A stretch of DNA of 36,570 nt, from positions 1 through 36,570 of the forward strand of contig JAIETE010000278.1 in the NCBI GenBank assembly GCA_019745505.1. The letters run 5' to 3'. The stretch is from Candidatus Obscuribacterales bacterium. GTDB taxonomy: Bacteria > Cyanobacteriota > Vampirovibrionia > Obscuribacterales > Obscuribacteraceae. The translations under genes and the position numbers were made by a program. The first letter of the stretch is position 1, and each line of letters begins with the position of its first letter. The notes beneath the pieces are model-generated. The model did no database searches. It worked only from the letters and a program-made list of their open reading frames with translations, and had not been told where the DNA came from. This document shows positions 9,682-18,249 of the stretch, piece by piece.

Positions 9682-9710
9682 TTTACTCTGTATGTCACAA
9701 TGGATATATT
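9682..9710 (+). promoter_or_regulatory. Promoter of the small LRV protein, spacer containing TATGTCACAAT
   Basis: TTTACT (9682-9687) and TATATT (9705-9710) are 17 bases apart. The spacer holds TATGTCACAAT at 9691-9701, an 11-base string found again at 11279-11289 upstream of the LRV-tailed histidine kinase. Confidence 0.5.
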
Positions 9711-9743
9711 CCGAAAATTGCGTACACGGGAGGGTTTGAGCCT

Positions 9744-10169
9744 TTGAATAATAAGGAGTCAGCGACCGACGCTGTCCGCTCGAATGACGAGGTTCACGTC
9801 AGGCTGGTATTAGCTGGGAATCCTCACACTACGCCTGCCGCGCTTGCGAAGCTGGCCGAAGATTCGAGTGAAAAGGTGCGCAGCCGCCTTGCCTCAAATC
9901 CGAAACTGCCGCAGGACGTTTTCAAAAAACTAGCAAAAGACGAAAGTGTGGAAGTGCGAGAAAGTTTGTGCGAAAACCCGAGCACTCCGGACGATATTCT
10001 GCAGCAATTGGCTAACGACGCAAGCGAAGATGTGCGGCTGGCCCTTGCGGCGGTTTCGACTATTCCACTTCATCTTTTGAAAGCACTCGCCGAAGACGAC
10101 AATATGTACGTAGCCGGTGCCGCGAAAAAAACGCTGGAAGAGATTGAAGCGAAGACAGACACCAAGTAG
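9744..10169 (+). CDS. Small LRV (leucine-rich repeat variant)/HEAT-like repeat protein
   Basis: A soluble all-helical repeat protein of 141 residues with no other domain. Four repeats of about 26 residues follow the pattern VRxxLAxNPxxPxxxLxxLAxDxSxx, starting near residues 19, 45, 71 and 97; the fourth replaces NP with VS and continues TIPLHLLKALAEDDNMYVAG. The repeat part is about 60% identical by eye to the last ~125 residues of the hybrid histidine kinase at 11506-13830, so the two are paralogues. LRV repeats are usually protein-binding scaffolds; no partner can be named. Start: TTG 9744 with GGGAGGG nine bases upstream and a good promoter further up. It converges on the desaturase gene. 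Confidence 0.8.
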   Translation: MNNKESATDAVRSNDEVHVRLVLAGNPHTTPAALAKLAEDSSEKVRSRLASNPKLPQDVFKKLAKDESVEVRESLCENPSTPDDILQQLANDASEDVRLALAAVSTIPLHLLKALAEDDNMYVAGAAKKTLEEIEAKTDTK

Positions 10170-10227
10170 AATCTGGCGCTGCAAGTGCAATAAGCCGACA
10201 CCGCTTTTGGTGGCGCATATAATGATT

Positions 10228-11010
10228 TTATCTGGGTGCAAATCCAGCTTTCGAGCCACTTAAGGAAAGTTTCGAGGGAATCGTGACATTCACTCGAGAA
10301 ACCAGTCCCACTTTGCTCATCAGCAAGATGACAAGCCAGGAAGGATCGAGTTCGAAGGCAAGCAATCCCGTTTTGGCCGAACCGGGGCTGGCGTGGTGAT
10401 TATTGTGCCAGCCCTCGCCGAGCGCAAGAACAGCGACCCACCAGATATTGACGCTATCATCCCTGGTGGCGAAAGATTTGTATCCAAGCCTGGGAATATG
10501 ACAGAGAACATTGAGCATGAGCGGCACCTGGAAAACAGCAAAGCCCGCAAGCAGGCTGGCTAAAGCCGGAACCCAGCCGAAACAGAGCAGGATCACCAGT
10601 CGAAAACCGATGCAAATCGCCACCGCCAGCAAATGCGCTCGGTGCCAGGAGCCGCCCTGCTCGAGAAACTTATAGACCGGGTCGTTTATAAGATCTTTTG
10701 CGTGGATTGCGGGATCTATATGACTCTGATAGCCGCGTTTCAACAACCAACCGACATGCGCATTGAACAACCCATACTTGGGCGAGTGCGGGTCCAGCTC
10801 TGTGTCGTCATGGCGATGATGAGCTCGATGAATCGTAGCCCACCACATGGGAGAGCCTTCAAAAGCCAGATAGCCAGAGAGTACGAAAAAATACTCAACA
10901 GCTTTCGGGCAACTGAATGAACGGTGGGAGAGCAGTCGGTGCAACCCGATGGTCACACCAAAAGCGTGCCAGATATAGAACAGCAGAAATAGTGCCAGGA
11001 ACTCAAACAT
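10228..11010 (-). CDS. Membrane acyl-CoA/acyl-lipid fatty acid desaturase
   Basis: An integral-membrane di-iron desaturase that introduces a double bond into fatty acyl chains, probably at delta-9. The three histidine boxes are present: HRLLSH near residue 24, HRAHH near 61 and HNNHH near 203. Four hydrophobic stretches separate them: the N-terminal FLALFLLFYIWHAF, the FFVLSGYLAF region, the LLAVAICIGFRLVILL region and the following LASLLAGFAVF. The length of 260 residues is compact but typical of bacterial members. Upstream lies a 490-base divergent region shared with the hybrid histidine kinase, containing overlapping palindromes at 11140-11165. Regiospecificity and acyl carrier are not determinable here. 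Confidence 0.9.
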   Translation of the reverse strand: MFEFLALFLLFYIWHAFGVTIGLHRLLSHRSFSCPKAVEYFFVLSGYLAFEGSPMWWATIHRAHHRHDDTELDPHSPKYGLFNAHVGWLLKRGYQSHIDPAIHAKDLINDPVYKFLEQGGSWHRAHLLAVAICIGFRLVILLCFGWVPALASLLAGFAVFQVPLMLNVLCHIPRLGYKSFATRDDSVNIWWVAVLALGEGWHNNHHASPGSAKTGLLAFELDPSWLVILLMSKVGLVSRVNVTIPSKLSLSGSKAGFAPR

Positions 11011-11139
11011 TCTTGCGCCCGCCTAATGAGATATGTGCCGGGGTCTCGTTTTAGAAGAGCTCCAAGCTAATAACGAATGTATGCAACCGGCGCGTAAAGC
11101 AGGTTTTGACGTTGAAAACGCCCTATGCCGCCACCTGAT

Positions 11140-11165
11140 TACAATTTGTAGTCATACAACTACAA
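11140..11165. promoter_or_regulatory. Overlapping palindromes between desaturase and hybrid kinase genes
   Basis: TACAATTTGTA (11140-11150) is a palindrome, and TTGTAGT (11146-11152) with ACTACAA (11159-11165) forms a second one overlapping it. TACA/TGTA half-sites are seen in BlaI/CopY-type operators, but no such regulator is in view. The rest of the 11011-11505 gap holds no convincing gene. Confidence 0.3.
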
Positions 11166-11270
11166 TACCACAAAACATATCGACTTAGCCAGTCGTTTGG
11201 CTATTTTCAATACAGCGGTAGGCAAACGCGCCGACGTGACCGCCGCACAAACCGGAGTCCAGGCAAGCAA

Positions 11271-11289
11271 TGTGAATCTATGTCACAAT
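11271..11289 (+). promoter_or_regulatory. TATGTCACAAT element upstream of the LRV-tailed histidine kinase
   Basis: The 11-base string at 11279-11289 is identical to one in the promoter of the small LRV paralogue (9691-9701). Here it also completes a palindrome TGTGA-N7-TCACA (11271-11287). It lies about 220 bases before the kinase ATG. A weak -10 candidate (GTATGA) follows. Confidence 0.35.
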
Positions 11290-11505
11290 AGCAAGTATGA
11301 GCGGCTTCGGATTGGCCGCCAGTTTACTTCTACAGCCGCAAAGTTAGGAATGCTTGCTGACTCAAAAATCCTTGCTCCTCAGCGCTTTGAGGACAGATAG
11401 GGCAGCAGCGGCATTCCTTTTCAATTGATCTGATTGCCATGGCACTGTTCCATAGCAGTAAGTAGCCTCTATCTATTTGAAGCGCCTGCGTAACACAGGA
11501 CAGGC

Positions 11506-13830
11506 ATGAAAATTCTTGTTGTCGAAAACCTTTGGCAAGAAGCGCAACCCATGGGCGCTAAGATGCAAACTTACGGCTTTGACGTGCTCCAAGCAGCAAC
11601 AGTCGAAGAAGCACTGTTTGCACTTGCCACAGCGAAAGTCGACGCAATTCTGCTGAATCTTCCTGGCGTACCGGAGGGATTGGGAGTTGAATCTTTTTAT
11701 CGCATCAAAACGGCTGCCGCAGGAATACCAATAGTGGTATTCACATCCGAACAAGGTCACGAAGTCGCGCTCAGATTCGTCAAAGACGGCGCACAAGATT
11801 GCCTTATCAAAGGGGTTGCAGGTGATGATTCTATCGCCAGGTGCTTACAGTACGCAGTCGAAAGGAATCAAGTAAAAATGGATTTGCGCAACGGTGAAGA
11901 ACGGCTCAAGGTCATTGTGGAAAACTTGTACGACGCTTTCATTTCTTTGGACGCAACAAGGCTGATTACGGACTGGAATGTTCAGGCGGAAAAAACTTTC
12001 GGTTGGGGCAAAACAGAAGCACTTGGGCAACATCTCTCCTTCATAATTCCGCAGCATCTTCGTCGGCAGTATCTGCGCGATATCGAGGAGTTCTTTGCCA
12101 ATCAGGATGGCAATCTTCTGAAGGTTACCAAAGACCTCATAGCCAACCACAAAAACGGTCGCGAGTTTCCTATCGAACTAACGATTTTTCGCGTCAAAGA
12201 AGATGATCACTACATTTTTTGCGCTTTCGTGCGCAATATCTCGGCACAAAAACGATCCAGTCACGCATTGGAAAAACTGGTTCAAGAACGCACGCGCAAG
12301 CTGATGATGATCAACGAGGAGCTGCACCAATTCGCAAAAATAGCTGCTCACGATCTTCAAGAACCGCTGAGAACGATTCAAGGATTCGCTAAATTGCTCG
12401 ATGAAAACTGCAGAGACAAATTAGACAGCGACGGCAAAGAATTCATCGAGTACATTTTGGATGGCGTGAAACGCATGCAGACTTTGATTCAGGCCGTTCT
12501 CGCCCACTCGCAAATTCCCACGGACAGCACCCCCCTTTCAATTACCGATTGCAATTCGATCTTCGAAGAAGCTATGCGAAATCTGAGCGCCTCTCTTGCC
12601 GAAACTTCTGCAAGTGTGGAAGTGGGCCCCCTGCCAATGGTGGCAGTAGAGCGGAATCAAGTTGTTCAACTATTTCAGAATTTGTTGAGCAATTCGATCA
12701 AGTATCACAGCGAAGAGCCCCTGCAAATCTCCATCAAAGCCGAAGCTTGCGCAAAAGAGTGGCTTTTCTCCTTTGCCGACAATGGAATTGGAATTGACCC
12801 TAAATACTCGAAAGAGATATTTGATATGTTCTCGAGGCTGAACGGAAAAGTGAAATATCCCGGAACAGGGGTCGGACTAGCAATTTGCAAAAAAATAGTA
12901 ACTACACACGGCGGCAACATTTGGGTTGATTCAAATCTTGGGCAGGGTTCAGTTTTCTTGTTTACTTTGCCGGCCGTGAAAGAAAATAAGAATAAGAATA
13001 GGAATGCAAACATGAAAAGTGAAATTGAAATATTGTTAGTCGAAGACACACCGTCCGACGTGAGGCTCACACAAGAAGCTCTCAAATACTCAGACTTCAA
13101 GTATAGTCTCATCACCAAAAGCGATGGCGTCGAAGCGATCGAATATTTGAAGCAGGTCAAAGAATCCGGAGGCACTCTTCCGGACATCATGCTCCTGGAC
13201 CTGAACATGCCCCGGATGAACGGTCACGAAGTCCTTGCAGAACTCAGCGCGGACACGATATTGAGAGAGATACCCGTCATACTCCTGACGGTATCGGAAA
13301 GGCATGAAGACATAATGGATGCTTTGCGTTCAAAAATGAACTACTACATTGCCAAACCAGTGACAGGAGAAAAACTCTCCGTACTGATAAACGCGATTCA
13401 CGAATTACAAAGAAAAGACCAAACTGAAGGACGGCCATTTTCGAACGAAGAGTCGCATATTAGGCTTGTCTTAGCAGGCAATCCTCACACATCCGAAATT
13501 GCGCTGCGCAAACTCTCGGAAGATCCCAGCGATCGCATACGCAGTCGAGTTGCAGAGAATGCAAGATTGCCGGTGGAAATTTTTCTCAAGCTGGTAACGG
13601 ATCCCAGCATTGAGGTGCGAACCAGTATCGGCGAGAATCCGAATGCGCCGGAGGAAATTCTCGAGTTACTGACCAAGGACTCGAGTGAAGACGTAAGACT
13701 GGCGATGGCTTCTGTGTCGACAATTCCTCTGCATTTATTGAAGACACTGGCGGAAGATGAAAATATGTTCGTCGCCGGAGTAGCAAAGAAGACCATCCAG
13801 GACATCGAATCAAAAATGGAAGTTAAATAG
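11506..13830 (+). CDS. Hybrid histidine kinase: pseudo-receiver, PAS, HisKA/HATPase, receiver, LRV tail
   Basis: A soluble multidomain sensor of 774 residues. Residues 1-120 look like a receiver, but the phospho-acceptor position reads LLNLP (Asn51 for Asp) while the LIKG lysine (102) stays, so it is probably phosphorylation-dead. A PAS domain spans about 130-248. HisKA has His282 in AAHDLQEPLR; the HATPase has QNLLSNS (391-397), DNGIG (425-429) and GTGVGLAI (453-460). A basic linker leads to a complete Rcp1-like receiver (about 506-635) with Asp565 in LLDLNMP and Lys617 in AKP. Residues 648-774 form an LRV domain paralogous to the protein at 9744-10169. No membrane segment is visible, so the signal is probably cytosolic. 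AGGACAGG precedes the ATG. Confidence 0.93.
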   Translation: MKILVVENLWQEAQPMGAKMQTYGFDVLQAATVEEALFALATAKVDAILLNLPGVPEGLGVESFYRIKTAAAGIPIVVFTSEQGHEVALRFVKDGAQDCLIKGVAGDDSIARCLQYAVERNQVKMDLRNGEERLKVIVENLYDAFISLDATRLITDWNVQAEKTFGWGKTEALGQHLSFIIPQHLRRQYLRDIEEFFANQDGNLLKVTKDLIANHKNGREFPIELTIFRVKEDDHYIFCAFVRNISAQKRSSHALEKLVQERTRKLMMINEELHQFAKIAAHDLQEPLRTIQGFAKLLDENCRDKLDSDGKEFIEYILDGVKRMQTLIQAVLAHSQIPTDSTPLSITDCNSIFEEAMRNLSASLAETSASVEVGPLPMVAVERNQVVQLFQNLLSNSIKYHSEEPLQISIKAEACAKEWLFSFADNGIGIDPKYSKEIFDMFSRLNGKVKYPGTGVGLAICKKIVTTHGGNIWVDSNLGQGSVFLFTLPAVKENKNKNRNANMKSEIEILLVEDTPSDVRLTQEALKYSDFKYSLITKSDGVEAIEYLKQVKESGGTLPDIMLLDLNMPRMNGHEVLAELSADTILREIPVILLTVSERHEDIMDALRSKMNYYIAKPVTGEKLSVLINAIHELQRKDQTEGRPFSNEESHIRLVLAGNPHTSEIALRKLSEDPSDRIRSRVAENARLPVEIFLKLVTDPSIEVRTSIGENPNAPEEILELLTKDSSEDVRLAMASVSTIPLHLLKTLAEDENMFVAGVAKKTIQDIESKMEVK

Positions 13831-14062
13831 GCGGGCCCAAAGCCGCATCATGATCGAACGACCAGCGGACTGCTGGCTTGCCGATCGAACGCGTCCGCAT
13901 TTTCCACATCAATACAGCAAAGATATGCATCGAACAGCGCTGCCGATACATTCGATCAAAATTTAAAAGAGGAAAACGCCCGGAATTGTTTACCTTTTGC
14001 CCATAATGTTTAAGAATAGCTATTGATTTGTGACTGGCACAGACATTTGCGGGATAAGCACT

Positions 14063-16615
14063 ATGAAGGTCGTACTGGCTGAAAAACCATCTGTCGCGCG
14101 CGATATCGCCAATGTCGTAGGGGCGGGCACCAAGCGCAATGGGTATTTCGAAGGCAACGGCTACGCCGTCACGTATGCATATGGGCACCTGGTGACTATA
14201 GCCGAGCCTGAAGAGATGAATCCGGCTTGGGGCGGTCCGTGGAGAATGGCGCAACTGCCGATGATTCCGGAGAATTGGAAGTACAAGGTAGTCGACAAAA
14301 CCGTCTCGCAATTCAATGTGATCAAAAATCTGTTTTCAGATGCCAAAGTCAGCTCGATTATTTGCGCTACAGACGCAGGGCGTGAAGGTGAGCATATCTT
14401 CCGGCTTATCTACAAGCTGTCCGGCAGTAAAAAACCGGTCGAGCGACTATGGATCAGTTCGCTCACATCAGACGCGATCAAAGATGGGCTTGCAAATTTG
14501 AAGTCCTCGGATGAATTCGACAATCTGGCAAATTCCGCCACAGCACGCGCTCACGCCGACTGGGTCGTGGGGCTCAATTTCACTCGCGCGTACACGGCGA
14601 TGAACAGACAGCTCTGCACGATTGGTCGGGTGCAAACGCCGACACTGGCATTGATTGTCGATCGCCAGATTGCTATTGAAAGTTTCAAGGAAAAACAATT
14701 CTTCGAAATCGTGGTGAGTTTTTCACCGGGATTTTTAGCGCGCTATATCACTCCCACCGAAGAGCCGCAGACGAGGCTTCACGATCAATCTGCCGCACAA
14801 GCAATTATCGACACGATCAAGCCCGAAAAGCACGGTTTGGTTCAGTCTGTCGTTACCGCCGAAAAGAAGAACAAACCGCCCGCTCTTTATGATTTGCTGA
14901 CATTGCAAAAGGAAGCGAACAAGCGTTTCGGATACACAGCGCAAGAGACTTTGGATATCGCCCAAAACCTGTACGAAGAGCACAAACTGATATCCTATCC
15001 GCGTACCGAATCACGCCATCTCTCGACAGACATGGTGGCTGAGTTGCCGCGGATTTTGTCGACTGTTTTGAAATCTCCGACGACATCGCAAATCGCTAAA
15101 GATGCACTAGAAAAAGAAGGAATTGTACCGGGCAAAATTACGACTGCACTAATCAAGCCAAAATTGAGCAAAGCGTATGTCGACGACGCAAAATTGACCG
15201 ACCACCACGCCATCATTCCAACCTACAACACTCCAACTGCCAACCTGCCGGATCGCCAGCGCAACATCTATTCTCTGGTAGCGATGCGATTCCTGAGCAT
15301 ATTCATGCCGGCAGAAGTTCGCGACGAGACAACTGTAATTCTCTCGATTGGAGAGCACTCCTTCCGCGCTAAAGGTTTTGTCATCAAAGACGCCGGTTGG
15401 ACAGCCCTCGAACCGAAAAAAGACAAGGATGACGGCGAGAAGGACGAAAAGGGAAAACCCAAAGGCAAGAAGAAAGGCGACGGCGACAAGGATAAAGATA
15501 ATGCTGAAGATGCTCAGCAACTGCCGCCGCTGGAGAAGGGTCAACAGGTAGGAAAACAGAAAGAGGAATTGAAGAAGGGAAAAACAAGCGCGCCCAAACC
15601 ATACGACGACGGAACGTTGCTCACCGCAATGAAGAATGCCGGTCAGGAAATTGACGACGAAGACCTGGCTTCATACATGAAGCAAAAAGGTTTGGGCACG
15701 CCGGCAACTCGCGCTGCAATCATCGAACGCCTTCTGAAGTCGAATTATATTGAAAGACAGAAGAAATACTTGATGCCGACCGAAAAAGGAAGAGCGTTGA
15801 TTCAACAGGTCCACCAGGATCTCAAAGACGTAGCCCTGACTGCAAGTTGGGAACAAGGTCTAGCTGATATGCAAGACGGCAAAATGCAACTCGACTCATT
15901 CGAAAACGACATTGCCGGTTTTGTTTCACGGCTTCTTCCTGATGTGGCCAGCCAAACCGCAGCACTTCCTTCTGTTCCACGCGAAGGCGAAGTCAGTTAT
16001 GGCACTTGCCCGCAATGCCAGCTCGGTTTCGTGCGCCAGACACCAAAAGGCGCCGGCTGCAACAGGTGGAAAGATGGTTGCAATTTCACGATTTGGCGCG
16101 ACATCTACGGCAAAGAGATTACCGATTCGCACATCAAAGACCTTGTCGAAAAGCGAATCACCAAAGAAATCAAAGGATTCAAAAAGAAGGACGGCAGCGG
16201 CAAATATGATTCGCGGCTCGTACTTACCGAAGACTTTAAGGTGAGGCTGGAAATCATGGCCGGCACAGCCGGTGAAAATGGCGGCAGCTTAGGCGCCTGC
16301 CCCCAGTGCAAAGAAGGCGCCATCCGCTTAAATCAGAAGGCCGCCGGGTGCAGCAGATGGAGAGAAGGCTGCAAATTCACAATCTGGAAAGAAGCATTCG
16401 GCAAGGAACTTTCCGAAGACGACATCAAATCCATCATAAAGAAAGGCACAACCGATCTGATACAAGGATTTAAAAAGAAGTCAGGCAACGGCACTTATAA
16501 TGCACGCCTCGTGCTGAACGAAGAATTCAAGGTTCGTCTGGAATTCGACAACACCGTCTCTACGGCAGAATTAGCTGCGGCGACCAGAGCAAAGAGTGAA
16601 AAGGGCGAAAACTAG
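14063..16615 (+). CDS. topB: DNA topoisomerase III
   Basis: A type IA topoisomerase that relaxes and decatenates DNA. The ATG at 14063 gives the family N-terminus MKVVLAEKPSVARDIA (850 residues); an in-frame GTG at 14030 would add 11 unconserved residues. The Toprim domain has Glu7 and DAGREGEHIFR near 104. IGRVQTPTL and the active-site Tyr312 in LISYPRTESRHLS follow, and TPATRAAIIERL lies near 552. Two unusual parts: a Lys/Asp/Glu/Gly-rich low-complexity insertion at about 451-510, and a C-terminus made of two tandem copies (from about 648 and 746) of a CPQC...GC.RW..GC.FTIW zinc-binding repeat ending in RLVLxExFKVRLE. The zinc repeats are common topoisomerase C-terminal add-ons; the charged insertion is not. 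Confidence 0.95.
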   Translation: MKVVLAEKPSVARDIANVVGAGTKRNGYFEGNGYAVTYAYGHLVTIAEPEEMNPAWGGPWRMAQLPMIPENWKYKVVDKTVSQFNVIKNLFSDAKVSSIICATDAGREGEHIFRLIYKLSGSKKPVERLWISSLTSDAIKDGLANLKSSDEFDNLANSATARAHADWVVGLNFTRAYTAMNRQLCTIGRVQTPTLALIVDRQIAIESFKEKQFFEIVVSFSPGFLARYITPTEEPQTRLHDQSAAQAIIDTIKPEKHGLVQSVVTAEKKNKPPALYDLLTLQKEANKRFGYTAQETLDIAQNLYEEHKLISYPRTESRHLSTDMVAELPRILSTVLKSPTTSQIAKDALEKEGIVPGKITTALIKPKLSKAYVDDAKLTDHHAIIPTYNTPTANLPDRQRNIYSLVAMRFLSIFMPAEVRDETTVILSIGEHSFRAKGFVIKDAGWTALEPKKDKDDGEKDEKGKPKGKKKGDGDKDKDNAEDAQQLPPLEKGQQVGKQKEELKKGKTSAPKPYDDGTLLTAMKNAGQEIDDEDLASYMKQKGLGTPATRAAIIERLLKSNYIERQKKYLMPTEKGRALIQQVHQDLKDVALTASWEQGLADMQDGKMQLDSFENDIAGFVSRLLPDVASQTAALPSVPREGEVSYGTCPQCQLGFVRQTPKGAGCNRWKDGCNFTIWRDIYGKEITDSHIKDLVEKRITKEIKGFKKKDGSGKYDSRLVLTEDFKVRLEIMAGTAGENGGSLGACPQCKEGAIRLNQKAAGCSRWREGCKFTIWKEAFGKELSEDDIKSIIKKGTTDLIQGFKKKSGNGTYNARLVLNEEFKVRLEFDNTVSTAELAAATRAKSEKGEN

Positions 16616-16789
16616 AGCGACCATAAGAGCCGTCTTGCGCCGGCAGTTTTGTAATCTCTCTCCAATTGCACCAAGACAGCCGGTTGAAAGACGCAAGCGG
16701 CTGCAAACAATGCCCGGTGGACATTGCTGCCCTTAGAGGCAGGGTGCCCGGAGATCGTATATATTGGGAATGGGCTGAAAGGGGATTTC

Positions 16790-17356
16790 ATGAACAAATT
16801 TGTTAGTCTTGTGCTCGCGGGAGCTCTGTTTGCTTTTAATTGTGGAGCTGACGCAAAGACCCAAACTACCGCTGCAACGAAAGATACAGGACTGAAAAAA
16901 GCATATTTCGGAGCCGGATGTTTTTGGAAAGTGCAATATGTTTTCAGCAAGGCGCCTGGAGTAGTAAAAACAAAGGTCGGCTACTCAGGCGGCAATGTCG
17001 TTAATCCAACTTACGAGCAAGTGTGCGGACATACGACCAAGCACGTCGAGACGGTTGAAGTTGAATACGATCCAAAACAAACGACTTTCAAAAACTTGCT
17101 GGAAGTTTTTTGGTCGCATCACGACCCGACGACATTGAATCGCCAGGGGCCCGATGTAGGAGATCAGTATCGTTCGGTTATCTTTTACACCGATGAAAAA
17201 CAGAAAGAAGAAGCGCTTCAACTAAAGCAGCAACTCAACGATAAGCATCGTTTCTCAAAGCCGATAGTCACTGCAATTGAACCGGCAAGCAAGTTCTACG
17301 ACGCAGAGGACTATCATCAGGACTATTTCAAGAAACACGGACAAACTTGCGAGTAG
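16790..17356 (+). CDS. msrA: Peptide methionine sulfoxide reductase MsrA, exported
   Basis: Reduces the S-epimer of methionine sulfoxide in damaged proteins, using thioredoxin-like donors. The 188-residue protein starts at ATG 16790 with AAAGGGGA five bases upstream. It begins with a signal peptide, MNKFVSLVLAGALFAF, with likely cleavage after ADA near residue 22, so it should act outside the cytoplasm. Catalytic Cys44 sits in GAGCFW; the core also has VGYSGG, HHDPTT, GDQYRS and YHQDY. Cys187 in the C-terminal QTCE is the probable resolving cysteine. The usual glycine after GCFW is a lysine. A hairpin follows the stop. Exported MsrA is known in several bacteria. Confidence 0.93.
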   Translation: MNKFVSLVLAGALFAFNCGADAKTQTTAATKDTGLKKAYFGAGCFWKVQYVFSKAPGVVKTKVGYSGGNVVNPTYEQVCGHTTKHVETVEVEYDPKQTTFKNLLEVFWSHHDPTTLNRQGPDVGDQYRSVIFYTDEKQKEEALQLKQQLNDKHRFSKPIVTAIEPASKFYDAEDYHQDYFKKHGQTCE

Positions 17357-17371
17357 TCGGCTGGAGAATTC

Positions 17372-17404
17372 GGGGCTTTCAGGTTCGCGAGCTCTGAAAG
17401 CCTC
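17372..17404 (+). terminator. Hairpin after msrA, weak terminator
   Basis: GGCTTTCAG (17374-17382) pairs with CTGAAAGCC (17394-17402), extended by a G-T and a G-C pair to 11 bp around an 11-base loop. No T-run follows, so it may be a 3'-end stabilising hairpin or a Rho-dependent end. Nothing else is seen up to the next gene at 17572. Confidence 0.4.
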
Positions 17405-17571
17405 ACTGGCGCGCAAAACGGTCACCGCAGCCGGACTGAAGCACCTCTGTCACACTCGTGTCATTATTTCAAGCTTTAATACTCCATCACCTTCCACATT
17501 TCTTACCAGTCATTCGGCGTCAAGCCCTCAACCAGACCAATGTTCGCCTCTAAAGAAGGAGTGATTCGAGC

Positions 17572-18138
17572 ATGAGTGTAGACACAAATTCCGGCAGTCC
17601 GTTTCTGTATGGGCAAAACGAATTACTCTTGCAGCAAGCGATTGCATATCGCTACACCACTGCATTTGCGGAACTAAACCGATATGCCTGGGATTTGCAG
17701 CAAAAAGGCAGTTTAGGATGCTTCACCTCGATTTCGGTAACGAAACTGGACAGAGGCGCAATGATCATCAAGGGCATGCTGGCAAATGGGCAAGAACGGC
17801 TCCTCTTCAAGTCGGACGGACAGGGGCGGTCGAACGGCTTTAAGTACGACGAGCAAGGTGAGCTTGTTTGCGCAATCTCGGCTGTAACAAAGGACATCAT
17901 TCCATCATTAGTAGACACGGCCACCCCGGAGCTCGTCATCAAGAAAAGCCGAGAGAATGTCAACGCGCCCTGGCAAGAACATGGTTGGAAGCGCCACGGC
18001 TATGATTGGAAAGAATTTCCTACCCATCTGAGCAAAGCCTCTTTCGAAGTATTGGAAGACGGCTCGGTTCTCGAGCACTGCGCGCCTCTCATGCAATTTT
18101 TCAAACCCAAAACGCTTCATTCCATCTCCGTCTATTAG
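17572..18138 (+). CDS. Hypothetical protein, soluble
   Basis: I do not recognise this 188-residue protein. It has a good start: ATG 17572 with AAGGAG about ten bases upstream. No signal peptide, transmembrane helix or catalytic motif is visible. The first half contains alternating beta-like stretches (SISVTKLDRGAMIIKG, ERLLFKSDG) and the middle a conserved-looking AISAVTKDIIPSLVD. The C-terminal part is rich in His, Trp and Tyr (QEHGWKRHGYDWKEF). It precedes the O-methyltransferase by about 110 bases on the same strand, in a region that keeps direction to 23091, but a shared transcript is uncertain. Confidence 0.75.
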   Translation: MSVDTNSGSPFLYGQNELLLQQAIAYRYTTAFAELNRYAWDLQQKGSLGCFTSISVTKLDRGAMIIKGMLANGQERLLFKSDGQGRSNGFKYDEQGELVCAISAVTKDIIPSLVDTATPELVIKKSRENVNAPWQEHGWKRHGYDWKEFPTHLSKASFEVLEDGSVLEHCAPLMQFFKPKTLHSISVY

Positions 18139-18249
18139 GCAGACGCAGCGGCCAAGCCGTCGATGCAAATTCCGCTGAAATGGTTTATAACAGTCTTCTG
18201 GCGCCGCACAAGCGCGCGACAAAACCATAGAACCAGGCGGGGATAAGAT

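Noticed and set aside
11271..11287. TGTGA-N7-TCACA as a CRP/FNR-type site.
   Set aside because: The known spacing is six bases, and the matching element at 9691 lacks the left half, so a CRP call is not justified.
11197..11400. A 67-codon frame before the hybrid kinase.
   Set aside because: TTG start without ribosome binding site; it covers the putative regulatory element and has no recognised motif.
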